NCBI GenBank assembly: GCA_902806575.1
Contig: CADCXD010000005.1
Span: 2,480,001 to 2,544,000 of the forward strand
Origin: Jackrogersella multiformis
Taxonomy: Eukaryota; Ascomycota; Sordariomycetes; Xylariales; Hypoxylaceae
Length of the DNA: 64,000 bases
Reading direction: 5' to 3'
The notes under the pieces were generated by a model. It was not told where the DNA came from. It ran no database searches and saw only the letters and a list, made by a program, of their open reading frames with translations. The position numbers and the translations under genes are program-made. Below, in pieces: positions 1-10,400 of the stretch (position 1 is the stretch's first letter; each line of letters opens with the position of its first letter).

Positions 1-24
1 CGTACCTGAAAAGTTAGGTAATCG

Positions 25-54
25 CTACCTACCTAGGTGTAGGTACCTACCTAG
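25..54. repeat. TACCTAGG-type short palindromic repeat cluster
   Basis: A 30-bp stretch is built of CTACC, CCTAGG and GTAGG words and reads almost the same on both strands. It lies about 210 bp upstream of the RPS1 start codon. The same words recur in most intergenic regions of the window. Function is unknown. Confidence 0.6.
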
Positions 55-100
55 TAATAGCAACTTAGAAAAATTGCTTATCGAGTGGCACGGGGCACGT

Positions 101-106
101 GATAAC
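101..106. promoter_or_regulatory. CACGTG E-box upstream of RPS1
   Basis: A CACGTG palindrome lies about 160 bp before the RPS1 start codon, in the context GGGGCACGTGATA. CACGTG is the core bound by bHLH factors of the Cbf1 type, and such factors act on some fungal ribosomal protein promoters. Binding here is inferred from the motif only. Confidence 0.35.
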
Positions 107-262
107 TCCACAACATTGGATTTTCCCGCGCACAAACGAGAAATTTTGGCCGCACTAGAATTCATAGACAGATCCATCCAACATCCAACATCAAAAGTCC
201 TTTTTTTCCACCACATCTTCAACATCGTCCTGAATTGCGAGCTACCATAACTTCTCGCAAAC

Positions 263-1398
263 ATGGCGGTAGGAAAGTAAGTACATTATCTTATAATCAA
301 ATATTCCCACATCTGCGATTCCGCATTCCATCGACACTCGATGCTGGCGACCAACCTGTCGCTTCGCATACCTCCCCGCGCCTATGAAAAGAAGGAAGAA
401 ATAATAGAATACTAACCGCCCGTCTACAATAGGAACAAGAGATTGTCTAAGGGCAAGAAGGGCCTCAAGAAGAAGGCCCAGGACCCTTTCGCCCGAAAGG
501 ATTGGTACTCTATCAAGGTAAGCCGACGCTATTTATTCAATGATCAATTTTACGCTTCCAAGAATTTCATGACTGACTATGATACGCCTCTAGGCTCCCG
601 CCCCTTTCAACATCCGAGAGTACGAAAATTTTACCCCTCCATCATAAGGCTCGTTGAATCTAACTACGGTGTAGTGTTGGTAAGACCCTGGTGAACCGAA
701 CGACCGGTCTGAAGAACGCAAACGATGCCCTCAAGGGCCGAATCTTCGAGGTCTCCCTAGCCGACCTACAGAAGGACGAGGACCACGCATTCCGCAAGGT
801 CAAGCTACGCGTCGATGAGGTCCAGGGCAAGAACTGCCTGACCAACTTCCACGGATTGGACTTCACCTCCGACAAGCTGCGATCCCTGGTGCGAAAATGG
901 CAGTCCCTCATCGAGGCCAATGTCACCGTCAAGACCACTGACGAATACCTCCTCCGTCTCTTCGCTATTGCCTTCACCAAGCGACGACCCAACCAGATCA
1001 AGAAGACGACCTACGCCGCCTCATCTCAGATTCGCGCCATCCGAAAGAAGATGGTGGAGATCATTCAGCGCGAGGCTGCCACCTGCACCCTACAGCAACT
1101 GACCTCCAAGCTCATCCCCGAGGTCATCGGCCGCGAGATCGAGAAGGCCACGCAAGGCATCTACCCTCTCCAGAATGTATGTGCTAAAATTACTAAATAA
1201 CCAGAACTAGACGGTTCTATGCGCGTTACGGTATGCTAATACGGGTTACTCTAGGTCCACATCCGCAAGGTCAAGCTCCTAAAGTCACCCAAGTTCGACC
1301 TCGGTGCCCTGATGAACCTGCACGGAGAATCCACGACGAACGAGGATGGACAGAAGGTCGAGCGCGAGTTCAAGGAACGGGTCCTTGAGGAGGTCTAA
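263..1398 (+). CDS. RPS1: 40S ribosomal protein S1 (eS1, S3Ae family)
   Basis: Component of the small cytosolic ribosomal subunit, lying near the mRNA exit site. Proposed CDS is 263-276, 433-517, 594-619, 675-1176 and 1255-1398, giving 256 aa, the usual length for eS1. The start MAVGKNKRLSKGKKG and the stretch GKTLVNRTTGLKNA are family signatures. The second only reads through if the 26-nt third exon is joined from GA|GTACG at 620 to TAG|TG at 675. The end is KERVLEEV. Introns of 156, 76, 55 and 78 bp are crowded at the 5' end, with one late, as is usual for fungal ribosomal protein genes. No cytosine-rich oddities or breaks were seen. Identification is very secure; the boundaries of the 26-nt exon are slightly less so. 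Confidence 0.95.
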
Positions 1399-2358
1399 TT
1401 ATGATGAACTCTGGTCATGGGACGGCGTGGGTTTTTGTGCAATGGCAATAGGTCTCACTTCTGATTGCATTCGGCGCGGCATGGCAGCCGCGGTTACAGC
1501 TGGCCCCTCAGGACAGATAAAAATGAGAAAGGTTAACTGACAGGCGTTGGACCGCCCTCTCGTGATTAATTATGTGATTTGATGTCGGTTTTCCATATTC
1601 TGACAGACTGTTCGGTGTCGATCGAAAGGATGGGAAAGACGAATATGAAGCAGGACGTAAGTGTGGTATTGACGTTACCGCACGTATTTTCAGACGCCTT
1701 TCCATATGAAGTCATCCAGTATTGATTCCACGATGCTTTATTCCGATAAGTCTCCTTGGCGTACAATTCATTAATGCACCCGCTAGAGATTTTATGACAC
1801 GTGCATACTATCCTTACTTGATGACTAGTAGGTATGTCGGGTATTTCCATGGCATCAAGGGTCCCTATGGATCATTTGCCCACGTCACAGAATGGTACAT
1901 TGTACAACAGACATATAATCGTCAGGCACTACGTAGTAGATTAGCTTGAGCTTACAGGAGTTGCAGGAGGTACTCACAGACCAAGAAACCAAAAGATTAG
2001 AAACCCGCCACCTAAAAAGGGCACCTACCGAGATAGCTACCTAGATAGGTACCTAGCGTACACGGTACCTAGGTACTGCTCGCATGACCAAATTAAGATA
2101 TGCCAACCAATAGCATTACTTGCAATTGCCTAGGTATAGGTACCGAAAGATGGATAAGGCCGCTGCTGTTTCCTCTCACCTGTGAAAGCATCCATGATCT
2201 CTCTTATTATTTGCTACACCTTACCTACCTGATAATACCTGCTAGTTATCTACCTGTTCTTAATATTATTATTTCGCTTCACCGTTACTAGAATTACATT
2301 ACAGTCACTGACCCCACAGGAGATAAGCCGACAACGAACAACCAAATAACCGAAAAGA
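1399..2358. other. Intergenic, RPS1 to Rab gene
   Basis: This 960-bp stretch holds the 3' region of RPS1 and the promoter of the Rab gene. Positions 2018-2076 carry a dense cluster of ACCTA/TAGGT words including TAGGTACCTAG and GGTACCTAGGTAC. No coding or RNA gene was recognised. Confidence 0.6.
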
Positions 2359-3552
2359 ATGGCATCCGAGGATTCGTTACCGGTCCTCAAGGTCCTGATC
2401 ATCGGGCCATCCGGCGCCGGCAAGTCTGCATGTACGTATTGGAATTACCTAACCTAAAGCAAACTGCGAATTCTCCGAATCCGTCAAACCGCGGCCTCCG
2501 GGTTTCTACCACACCTGCGCTGCGGATGAGATTCAGGATGAGATAGATCCAACAGACATTATTATAGACACGAGGCTAACGAACGGCATGCGTTCCGGTG
2601 GCGAATAGTGCTACTTAGATGTAAGAACTACTACCTAATCCGGGTTCTCTGTCTTCATTTTATGTTGCGGAACCTTCCCGGTTGATATTGCGCTGGTACT
2701 GAGATTTTTATAGACTGCGAGGACCAGTTCGACCCGGAGTCGACGACGGCAACAATCGGTATAGACTTCAAGGTGAGATGAGAGAAAACCAACTAGAATG
2801 CATCGACTTCTGCGGACAAGAAAAGAGAGAGAGAGTGTGTGTGTGTGTGAGCAGAAGCTAATGTCTAATTTTTGCTCTGTAGATGAAAAAGCTCGCCGTA
2901 CGGGGTAAGGCGTACAGATTGAATATATTTGATACCGTAAGCTCTCGATACACACATTTTTCTATCTATTTTAACTATCGCTTCTCCATGAGCTATGTAA
3001 TGCATCATATCTAACATAATCATTATCTATTCTCAAAGGCCGGTCAAGAAAGATTCCGCACTTTGTCGACTAGTTACTACCGCGGCGCCCACGGCGTCAT
3101 CCTGGTCTACGATATCTCCAGTAAGAAAAGCTTCCTAAGTATGGAGAAATGGATCGACGAGGCGAGATCGAACGCATCCCCGGACGCCGTTCTTTACTTG
3201 GTAACGTATTCCTGATTCCTTATCCTTATCAACCCTTATATATATTGCCGTTGTAATTACCAAGCATGGGTCACGACTAACTGCAGTAAAGGTCGGATGC
3301 AAATTGGATAAGGTGGCCGCTGGCGGCCGGGCCGTATCTTTCGAGGAGGGCAAAGCATTCGCGGAATCTCAAGGAGCCGGGTTTTGCGAGGTCAGCTCCA
3401 AGACGCGCGAGAACGTTAGGAAGCCGTTCGTCGAGGTCGTGGACCGGATCGTCCAGAAACCCCAGCTCCTAGCCGCCGCCACGCCCGCGTCTAGCAATGC
3501 GGGTCTAAATCTAGGTCTAGGATCCAGCTATCCTTCAGCCTGCCCTTGTTGA
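2359..3552 (+). CDS. Rab-family small GTPase, Rab18-like
   Basis: Predicted membrane-trafficking or lipid-droplet GTPase. The CDS is 2359-2431, 2609-2620, 2714-2772, 2883-2936, 3039-3200 and 3292-3552, giving 206 aa. Exon 1 carries the P-loop GPSGAGKSA. A 12-nt microexon then supplies LLR, and exon 3 continues with CEDQFDPESTTATIGIDFK (switch I). DTAGQERFR is the G3 motif, formed across the intron ending at 3038. The YYRGAHGVILVYDIS stretch resembles Rab18. The C-terminus CPC is a CXC double-geranylgeranylation signal. Two oddities: the G4 motif, normally NKxD, reads VGCKLDK (Asn to Cys), and the Trp usual before DTAGQ is Phe. The gene ends only 225 bp from the convergent hydrolase gene. Rab family is certain; the Rab18 subclass is likely. 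Confidence 0.88.
2824..2850. repeat. GA/GT dinucleotide microsatellite in a Rab intron
   Basis: A short run of GA repeats passes directly into a run of GT repeats inside the 110-bp intron 3 of the Rab gene. It does not affect coding sequence. Confidence 0.7.
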
Positions 3553-3777
3553 TAAACCCCTGGATTCCTCCCCGTCTATTTGTCGTCCTTCAGCAAGCAA
3601 ACCCAAGGAACGCCGAGGCTTCGATGCGGTTGCCAATGTACATAGTTCTCTAGATGATGATGATGATGATATCCCCCTTACGCAATGATACGCGATATTT
3701 ACCTCAATTAGACCATTTATCCACATCTATGCAATGCAATGTAATGCAATGAAACGCAAACCTCGTTCTTCCTCCTT

Positions 3778-5109
3778 CTAATCCTTCGGCGCGAAGAACT
3801 CTATAACAGCTGCGCGCAGGAATCATGTAAGCTCCTAGTCTGGAAGAAAAAGGGGAGGGGGGAGAAAGGAAGAAAAAAGGGGCTACGAGTTTTCCATATA
3901 TCACACCCAGATAGACAAAACGTACCTCGGAGGAAGTCCTCGGGCTTCTCCGAGATGAGCCAGTGGCCGGCGTCGACGTCGACGAGGCGGAAGCACGGGA
4001 AGAAGCGGCCGACGAGGGGCACGACGTCGTCGGGGACGTAGGCGCTGTGCGAGCCGCGCACGAACAGCGCGGGGCCGCCGTAGCGCGCCGCGCCCGGGTC
4101 CCGGAACGGGAAGTCGCCCAGGCGGCCCAGCGACCGGCCCAGCACGTCCAGCGGCACCCGGAAGCGCAGGTGCTGCGCCGAGGGCCCGTTGCCGCCGCCC
4201 GCCCGCCGCAGGTTCCCCAGCAGGAAGGCGCGGATCGCCACGTCGCCCTCGTAGTCCCGCAGGATGGCGTCGGCGTCCGCTTGCCGCGACACGCGCGCCG
4301 CGTCGATCCGCCGCATCCCCTCGATGTACCGCGCGAAGGTCCCGCTGAGCGCCACGTCGAGCGGCGCGTTGTCCACCGAGATCAGCGCGCTGATCAGGCT
4401 GGGCGAGGAGAGGGAGAGCGTCATGGCGGTTTTGGCGCCCCTGGGGTTGCGGGGGGTGTGAGAAGTTTGGGCGGCCGGGGGGGGGGAAAGGGGGGGAGGG
4501 GAGGAAGAGGAGGAGTTGGGAAAGGGCTGTTGGGGCTCACATGGAATGGCCGATCAGGGCTGGGTTTTGGAGGCCGTGGTCACGGATGAAACGCTCGACG
4601 TCGCCGGCCATGGAGAGGTAGTCGTGCTGCGGCGCGTGGGGGGAGTCCCCGTGGTTGCGCAGGTCCTGTCGAGGAGGGTTGGTGTTAGAAGGGGGTTACG
4701 ACGGCGACGCTGGGAGAGGAGAGGCGGAGCGGAGGGAATGCTGGTGGTTAACTTACTACCGTGTAGACATGGCGCTTGAGGTCCCGCGCTAGGACTCTAG
4801 ACGCTTGTTGTCAGCGGCATGCTCGTCACCTCCGACCGAGCTCCCGCAGGAGGTTGAAGGCCCAACTCACTTGCTCACGCTCCTGTTGTTGTTCTTGGAC
4901 CCGAACAGACCGTGCATGAATATTATGGGGGAATCTTGCGGGTGGCGGCCGTCCTTCGGGGGCTCGTGGTGGTCGTACGCTAGCTGGACCGTAGAGTCCG
5001 CGCCGCTGGTGGTGGTGGTGGTGGTGGTCGAAGAATACGGCCGCGATATTATAGCTCGCAAAGGTACGCCGAAGGGAGAGCGCGGCGAGACGATGCGCCG
5101 GGCGGCCAT
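3778..5109 (-). CDS. Mitochondrial alpha/beta hydrolase, ABHD11/Imo32-like
   Basis: Serine hydrolase of the ABHD11 type, probably in the mitochondrial matrix; the natural substrate is not settled. The CDS on the minus strand is 5109-4871, 4796-4757, 4665-4541, 4440-3926 and 3809-3778, giving 316 aa. The N-terminus is Arg/Ser-rich without acidic residues, a likely presequence, followed by a poly-Thr run. The oxyanion region reads MHGLFGSKNN. DLRNHGDSPH and the nucleophile elbow GHSMG are typical of the family; the elbow is split by an intron after HS-M. The late VDAGHW carries the catalytic His. The last exon encodes only AVIEFFAPKD. Third-position GC is very high, which creates long spurious antisense frames. 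Identification is secure at family level. Confidence 0.88.
5007..5030. repeat. GGT trinucleotide repeat encoding poly-Thr
   Basis: About seven GGT units on the plus strand read as ACC (Thr) codons within the presumed mitochondrial presequence of the minus-strand hydrolase. The length may vary between strains; that is an inference. Confidence 0.75.
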
Positions 5110-7484
5110 TGTCGTCGACGGCGTGTTGGTTCTGGCCGGACGGTGGCTGGGGTTGGGTATCGCTGCTAGCTTATATACATCAATTGGGTCTTTAGTGTTT
5201 TGTTATTATCGATACTGTCTCTATTTCAGCGAGGATTATGGGAATTGAGACGAGGAGGTACTTAAAATATTGATTTTAGATACGGATATTTACCCAGAAG
5301 TCATAAGTCGATATCGGTGGGATATCGGAGCTCCTATCGGCAAGAGTGGGGCCGACCCATCTAGGTACAGCGCCGAGATGTACCTGCCTGTAAGTACATA
5401 CCTACCTAGGCAGGTACCTAAGAGCTATGCATATTTATAGCCAATGTGCCCAAAGACATTGGTGATCGAGGTTTTATTAGAACCTACTGCTGTCTTCTCT
5501 TTTGTCTGGCTTAGGGTCGATGACGCCAGCCGACAATCACCGAGTTGGCTGAAAATGCGCCTATGGGGAAGACGCGCGATCATTTCTAAGATGAACAGGT
5601 CAAATTTGACTCTATGGTAGCCAATGGGTAACGACTAACCACTATGCGTATAGTAGACCGCTAGAATATACGTGGCACCAGGATAGAACTTGACTATGTT
5701 AATGATATAGGTACTTGCATGAGCACGTATCCGACGAAGAGGCTATCTCGACTCCACCTTTGAGTTGCAATGAGACCTCCTAAAAACGTTGTTGTGTGGG
5801 GAGTAGAGCAATACTACACGGGGGAATCTATAGACTTTTATTTCCGTTTGATCTCCGGTGTTTGATGACATTACTTTACTTTGACGATACCCCCTTTTTA
5901 TTTACCCAGGTGTTACGTTACACTGTAGTTATAAGGATTCAGGGACTCTGATGAGAGTTCGCAAGCTTCAACATGAACATGTGAGATAGTTCGATTTACT
6001 TAAGCTTAGGTAGGTGATACCTAAGATTTAAAAACAGATGAAAAAAACGACTTTGAAGTAGAGTTAGTTATATCATATTTTCCTAATTAAAAATATGTTT
6101 ATCTTTATAGTTTGAGAATTTATACAGGAGTGTTCTACTCTCATAACTGACAGCCAAGCCCCCGGGAAAAGTCGGTTGTTTAGAAGCTCGGCAGATTTTA
6201 CCTATCTAGGGAAGTCATACCAGATCCTCTTCGTCTTTGTAATTGTGCTTCTTCTGAAGTCTCGTTCACTAGGTACGTAAGAGAAGGTCATAGTATAAGT
6301 AGTTCTCTTCTTGGTATTTTGCCTAGGTATACAGCATACCATTATAAATGACTCGATGTTCATATAAAATGTGATGTTCCTTAGAAAACCCATCGAAAGA
6401 AAACCTGCGTTCTGGAGACGATCTGCAATGCTCACGAAACGAATGGGTGTCACTTTATAAGAGATGAAATATATGGCGAAGTATATAATACACTTCTTTA
6501 GTGCTGGGGTAAGTGGGATTATAATCATTCGACGGCGATTCATAACATCGAGGTTGGTAACTGGATTACAATTTGGTTCTACCTGAGTCAGTATAGGGGT
6601 ATATCTATCTAGGGTACAATTCGCCCAATCCTGCCTATACCTAAGAAGCTTGTTGAAAAATTCGATTCGAACAAGTATTAACTTTTTTTTTTGAAAGGTG
6701 ATCTATTAGTCGAACGAGCCATACGAATTTCTGGTGCTCAAAAGTCTATAATCCACCGTCCGAGTGCTTCGTGCCCATGGTGTGTTGAGGATCTGGATCG
6801 ACTTGATCTGTATGGACAAGGACAACATCAATTAGAAAACCTTCTAGGTGCTAATAATGGCCAATATCCGCACAGGCACCACCAGCTTATTGGCGAGTGC
6901 CACGTCGACGGAATGATGAACAGAGAAGCCCTGCTGCGATTCAAGCCATCGATGTTGTTCGAGATACGATGGTAGCTCGACATAGTCGAACCTACTTTTA
7001 CCAAGCAAATAATTATAAACGATGATAACTTGCCCCTTGTTACTAAGAGAGCTTCCTCCCAATTACCATTAATGCTACGTGATATACCTAGGTAGACCAG
7101 CTACATTAGTATTGCAAGGGCCATTCACAGCATCCCTATTTACAGCCGTACACATTCTAAGGTTGAACACACAATTGGAGCAATTACACATGAGAAACAA
7201 TGGGTATTAATAAGTGCTAATAGGTTTCTTGTTCCAAAGAACAATTTAGCACTGATACACAGCTAAGTAAACGAAGCCGACGCAACGTGGTGAAATGCGG
7301 ACTAACTGTATTACCTCCAGAACAAGCATTTTCCTCCCCCCAAGCCTTACGCCGACCGTCTGACCTGACTAAAGTCGGCCCATGACCTTGATGAGACCTT
7401 TTAAAAAGCCACTTAACCCTCCATAACGCCTTGCTACAGAATTGCCTCGCCTCCATGAAACCTGACCGAAAACGAAGGATGTTT
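5110..7484. other. Gene-free 2.4 kb between hydrolase and TRA1
   Basis: This holds the upstream region of the hydrolase gene and the 3' flank of TRA1, both on the minus strand. It is AT-rich, with a TACCTAGG-type cluster at about 5360-5420 and an inverted pair CTTAGGT..ACCTAAG at 6004-6024. The open frames here are short (up to 113 codons) and show no recognisable domain or spliced continuation, so none is called as a gene. Confidence 0.55.
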
Positions 7485-10400
7485 TTATAGGTACGGCATC
7501 CATAGAGCATCGCACTGCGCGAGATTCATGGGGTTGACAGCTCGGGCGATTAGATCAATCACCGTCTGGTTTGCCGGTAGGTTGCCGACCGGGCTCTGAG
7601 CTAGGCTCACGGCACGCTTGACGATCATGTCGCAGTTAGTCTGGACTGTGTCGCGCAATTGGTTCTCGTTCAGGTGGATAGTGCGATGACTACTCGTGAA
7701 CCAGAATATCACTTCGTCTCTGACGAATAACGTCAAAGCATGCTCCAGCTCAAACTCGGGCTCAGTTAGGCAACGCGCGATTGCCATCATCGAACAGCTG
7801 AAGATACCTTCCGTTGCTAGAGGGCCCATCAGGGCCTGCAGATTAGGAGTGAGACGGAAGGGTACCGGCTCGGGGTTGTGGAAGAAAGGCTTTCCGGGTG
7901 CCATGAATGACATGACCTCAGAACCCCAGATTTTGCCTGAGCCACGAGCGATGTGGATCTTGTGAGGATATCTATTGGTGCTGTAGAGGATATATGTCAT
8001 GAACGTGAGCGCCGCGAGCTGGTAGGAGAAACGGCGTCTGAACAACCAGAATTCCGAGAACTCGGGGAAGATACTCTGGAAGTATTCGAGGACGACAGTG
8101 CGAGGTACCCATTTCTCCTGGATGGCTGTAAAAACCTCAAGGCGGGCCATTGCTGTTTGCTCGGGGAGCTTCTGTATTGATTCATTAGGGTCTGCTGGAT
8201 TATGATTGGGTTGGCCGAAACTTACACCCCCCTTAGGCTCGATCAGGCCTCTTAGTTTGTCCATGGTAAACATGACGGGCTCGTCCTTGAGCATACCATT
8301 CCGTCGACAGTGATCTTCATAAATGCCCTGCAGCGTGATGTAAGATGTGTCATCTTGCACAATTCTTATATGTGGAGCGAGAGGAACAATTAATGGCACT
8401 GTGAACTGCAGGTCACGACGTCGGCTTTCCTTCTTCTTAGCGAGAGTCTGGTTCAAATGTCGGAATAGTTGTAGGATCCTCTCTTCTCTCCGGCAATGTC
8501 GCGCGGCAGGATGTTGGACGGCAAATGAGTGGATGCTGCCGTCATGGCCCCGAATCTTTAGACGTCGATGAGAACCACCGACACCTCGGACAAGTTCCAC
8601 ATTGGGGAGGAAGCGGTCTATCCGGATGAAATCCTGATTTTTATCCTTGTGCTGTAAGTATTGGCCGGGAACCTCAACATCGTCAAACTTCTGGTATCGG
8701 AACTCGCTCAGATGTCGCGAGTATGACTCCAAGTATGCCTTCGGATTTCTGCGATCGAGCTTCTCCTCAAATTTATCACGCCACTTTCGGAGTTTGTGGA
8801 TGTACTCGTACATTGTTGGCTTCACTTGAACGAATTCGGCCTCGAAGGACTTCTTGATGTGGGCAGGGAGAATTGTCTCGGCGAAGCGAGTAATGTTGGT
8901 CTCAGTAGCCGACGGTAGCTTCACATCTTTGGCGTATGAAGCGGGCATTCGGCTCACATACGCTAGCCCATCGTTCAGGAGCGCTATAATCAGCCGATAT
9001 GCATCTTCGTCAGGTGGACACTTGAAGTATTTTTGGATTTGGTCGACCATCGTCTCCATGGAGAGAGCAAGGAGGGGGAAGGCAGTCTTCAGAACAGACA
9101 TAATCTCTTCTGTGAGCTCCCAAGGTGGCCTTTTCTGTGCAGTGCTCGATGCCGCGCCGTCTTTTCCGGCTGGCTGATCTGCATTGGTGGAAGTCGCGCC
9201 ACCAGTTTGTTGGGCATTGGAAGTTCCATTGACCTCAGAGGGTTCCGCCTTGGCTTGTGGATTGCCTTCTCCGTTCGAGGTTGCCGGTCTAGAAGACGAA
9301 TCCGGCTTAATATGAAGACTGTCCTTGCTAATCGACGGCGAACTACTTAGCTTGTTACTAGATGCCCCTGACTGTGCTCGCTGTCGTGCCTTCTCCTTGG
9401 CTTCTTGGTTCTTCTTGATGGCAAGCATATCTTCGCGGTTTGTCCTTAATTGGAAGTATAAGGATTGGGGGTATGCCTTTGCTATCTTCAAGAGAATCGC
9501 ATGAACCTTAGGAGCCTCCTTCTGGGCCATTCCAGTTAAAAGTTGCGGTATGAAGGTGATCCAATACCAGACAGGGGTTTCGCCCTTGTAGTCATCGAAC
9601 CCAGCAGCGATGGTTCCGTTTGAGTCGTCCAAACTTAGGAGCCACAGAATACGCGCAATGAGCTTTCGAGCCTTGCCACTCTTGTAACTACCAATAGCTT
9701 GCAGGTATGATGTTAAGGCTTGCCTTGCAGAATTCAAATCTGTAGGGTCCTCTTTAAACTTGCGGTCATTGAAGTAGCCCCATTCGGCCCAGGCCTTGGC
9801 CTTGCCAATATCATAGTAAAGAGCAGTGCCATATGCAGCGTCCGCCTCGTCTTTTTGACTCAGCTTCTCCAGGAACATTCCCTTCAGAGTAAAGAACTCG
9901 GCTTTCTGCTGATTGTTGAAGTAGTTGAGATTTGTATTGTTGATGACATCCAGTCCACTGGAGAGCTCCGCTGGGTTCTCATAGTGGCATCGTGCCTGTT
10001 CTCTCAGCTTCAAAAATGCTTCCTGGATCTCTATATTAGGGAGAGTATAGATTCGGCTTAGCTGGTTGATGCACACATCAGGGAGGTTGTGTTTACGAGC
10101 GACATGAGCAAATCGATTAATAATCCATGCAGTTTCGTGGTAACCACGGTACGCGAAAGAAGCACCGTTTGCGCCTTGCCCTTGTTGTGGTAAAAGCTGG
10201 AGGTATGTGCTGTTGATTAAACCGAAAATGTGCTGCCTCCAGGTGACTAGGTCTTGCCAATCGGTTATGTCGTCCCAGATGTTTGGTAGCCGGTCCCTCC
10301 AAGATCCAAGGAGGAGTTTCAGCTCACCAGACTTGACGTCTAAGTTTGTCTGATTGGTATTGGCCAGACTCTGACAGATGACACTAGCATCGTGGAGTTC

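Noticed and set aside
3963..4589. 208-codon plus-strand frame opposite the ABHD11-like hydrolase
   Set aside because: Antisense shadow of GC-rich exons; it also crosses an intron of the real gene and encodes only Ala/Arg/Gly-rich sequence.
6691..6975. 94-codon frame between the hydrolase and TRA1
   Set aside because: Unrecognised and isolated, with no splice continuation; similar-length frames occur by chance in this gap.
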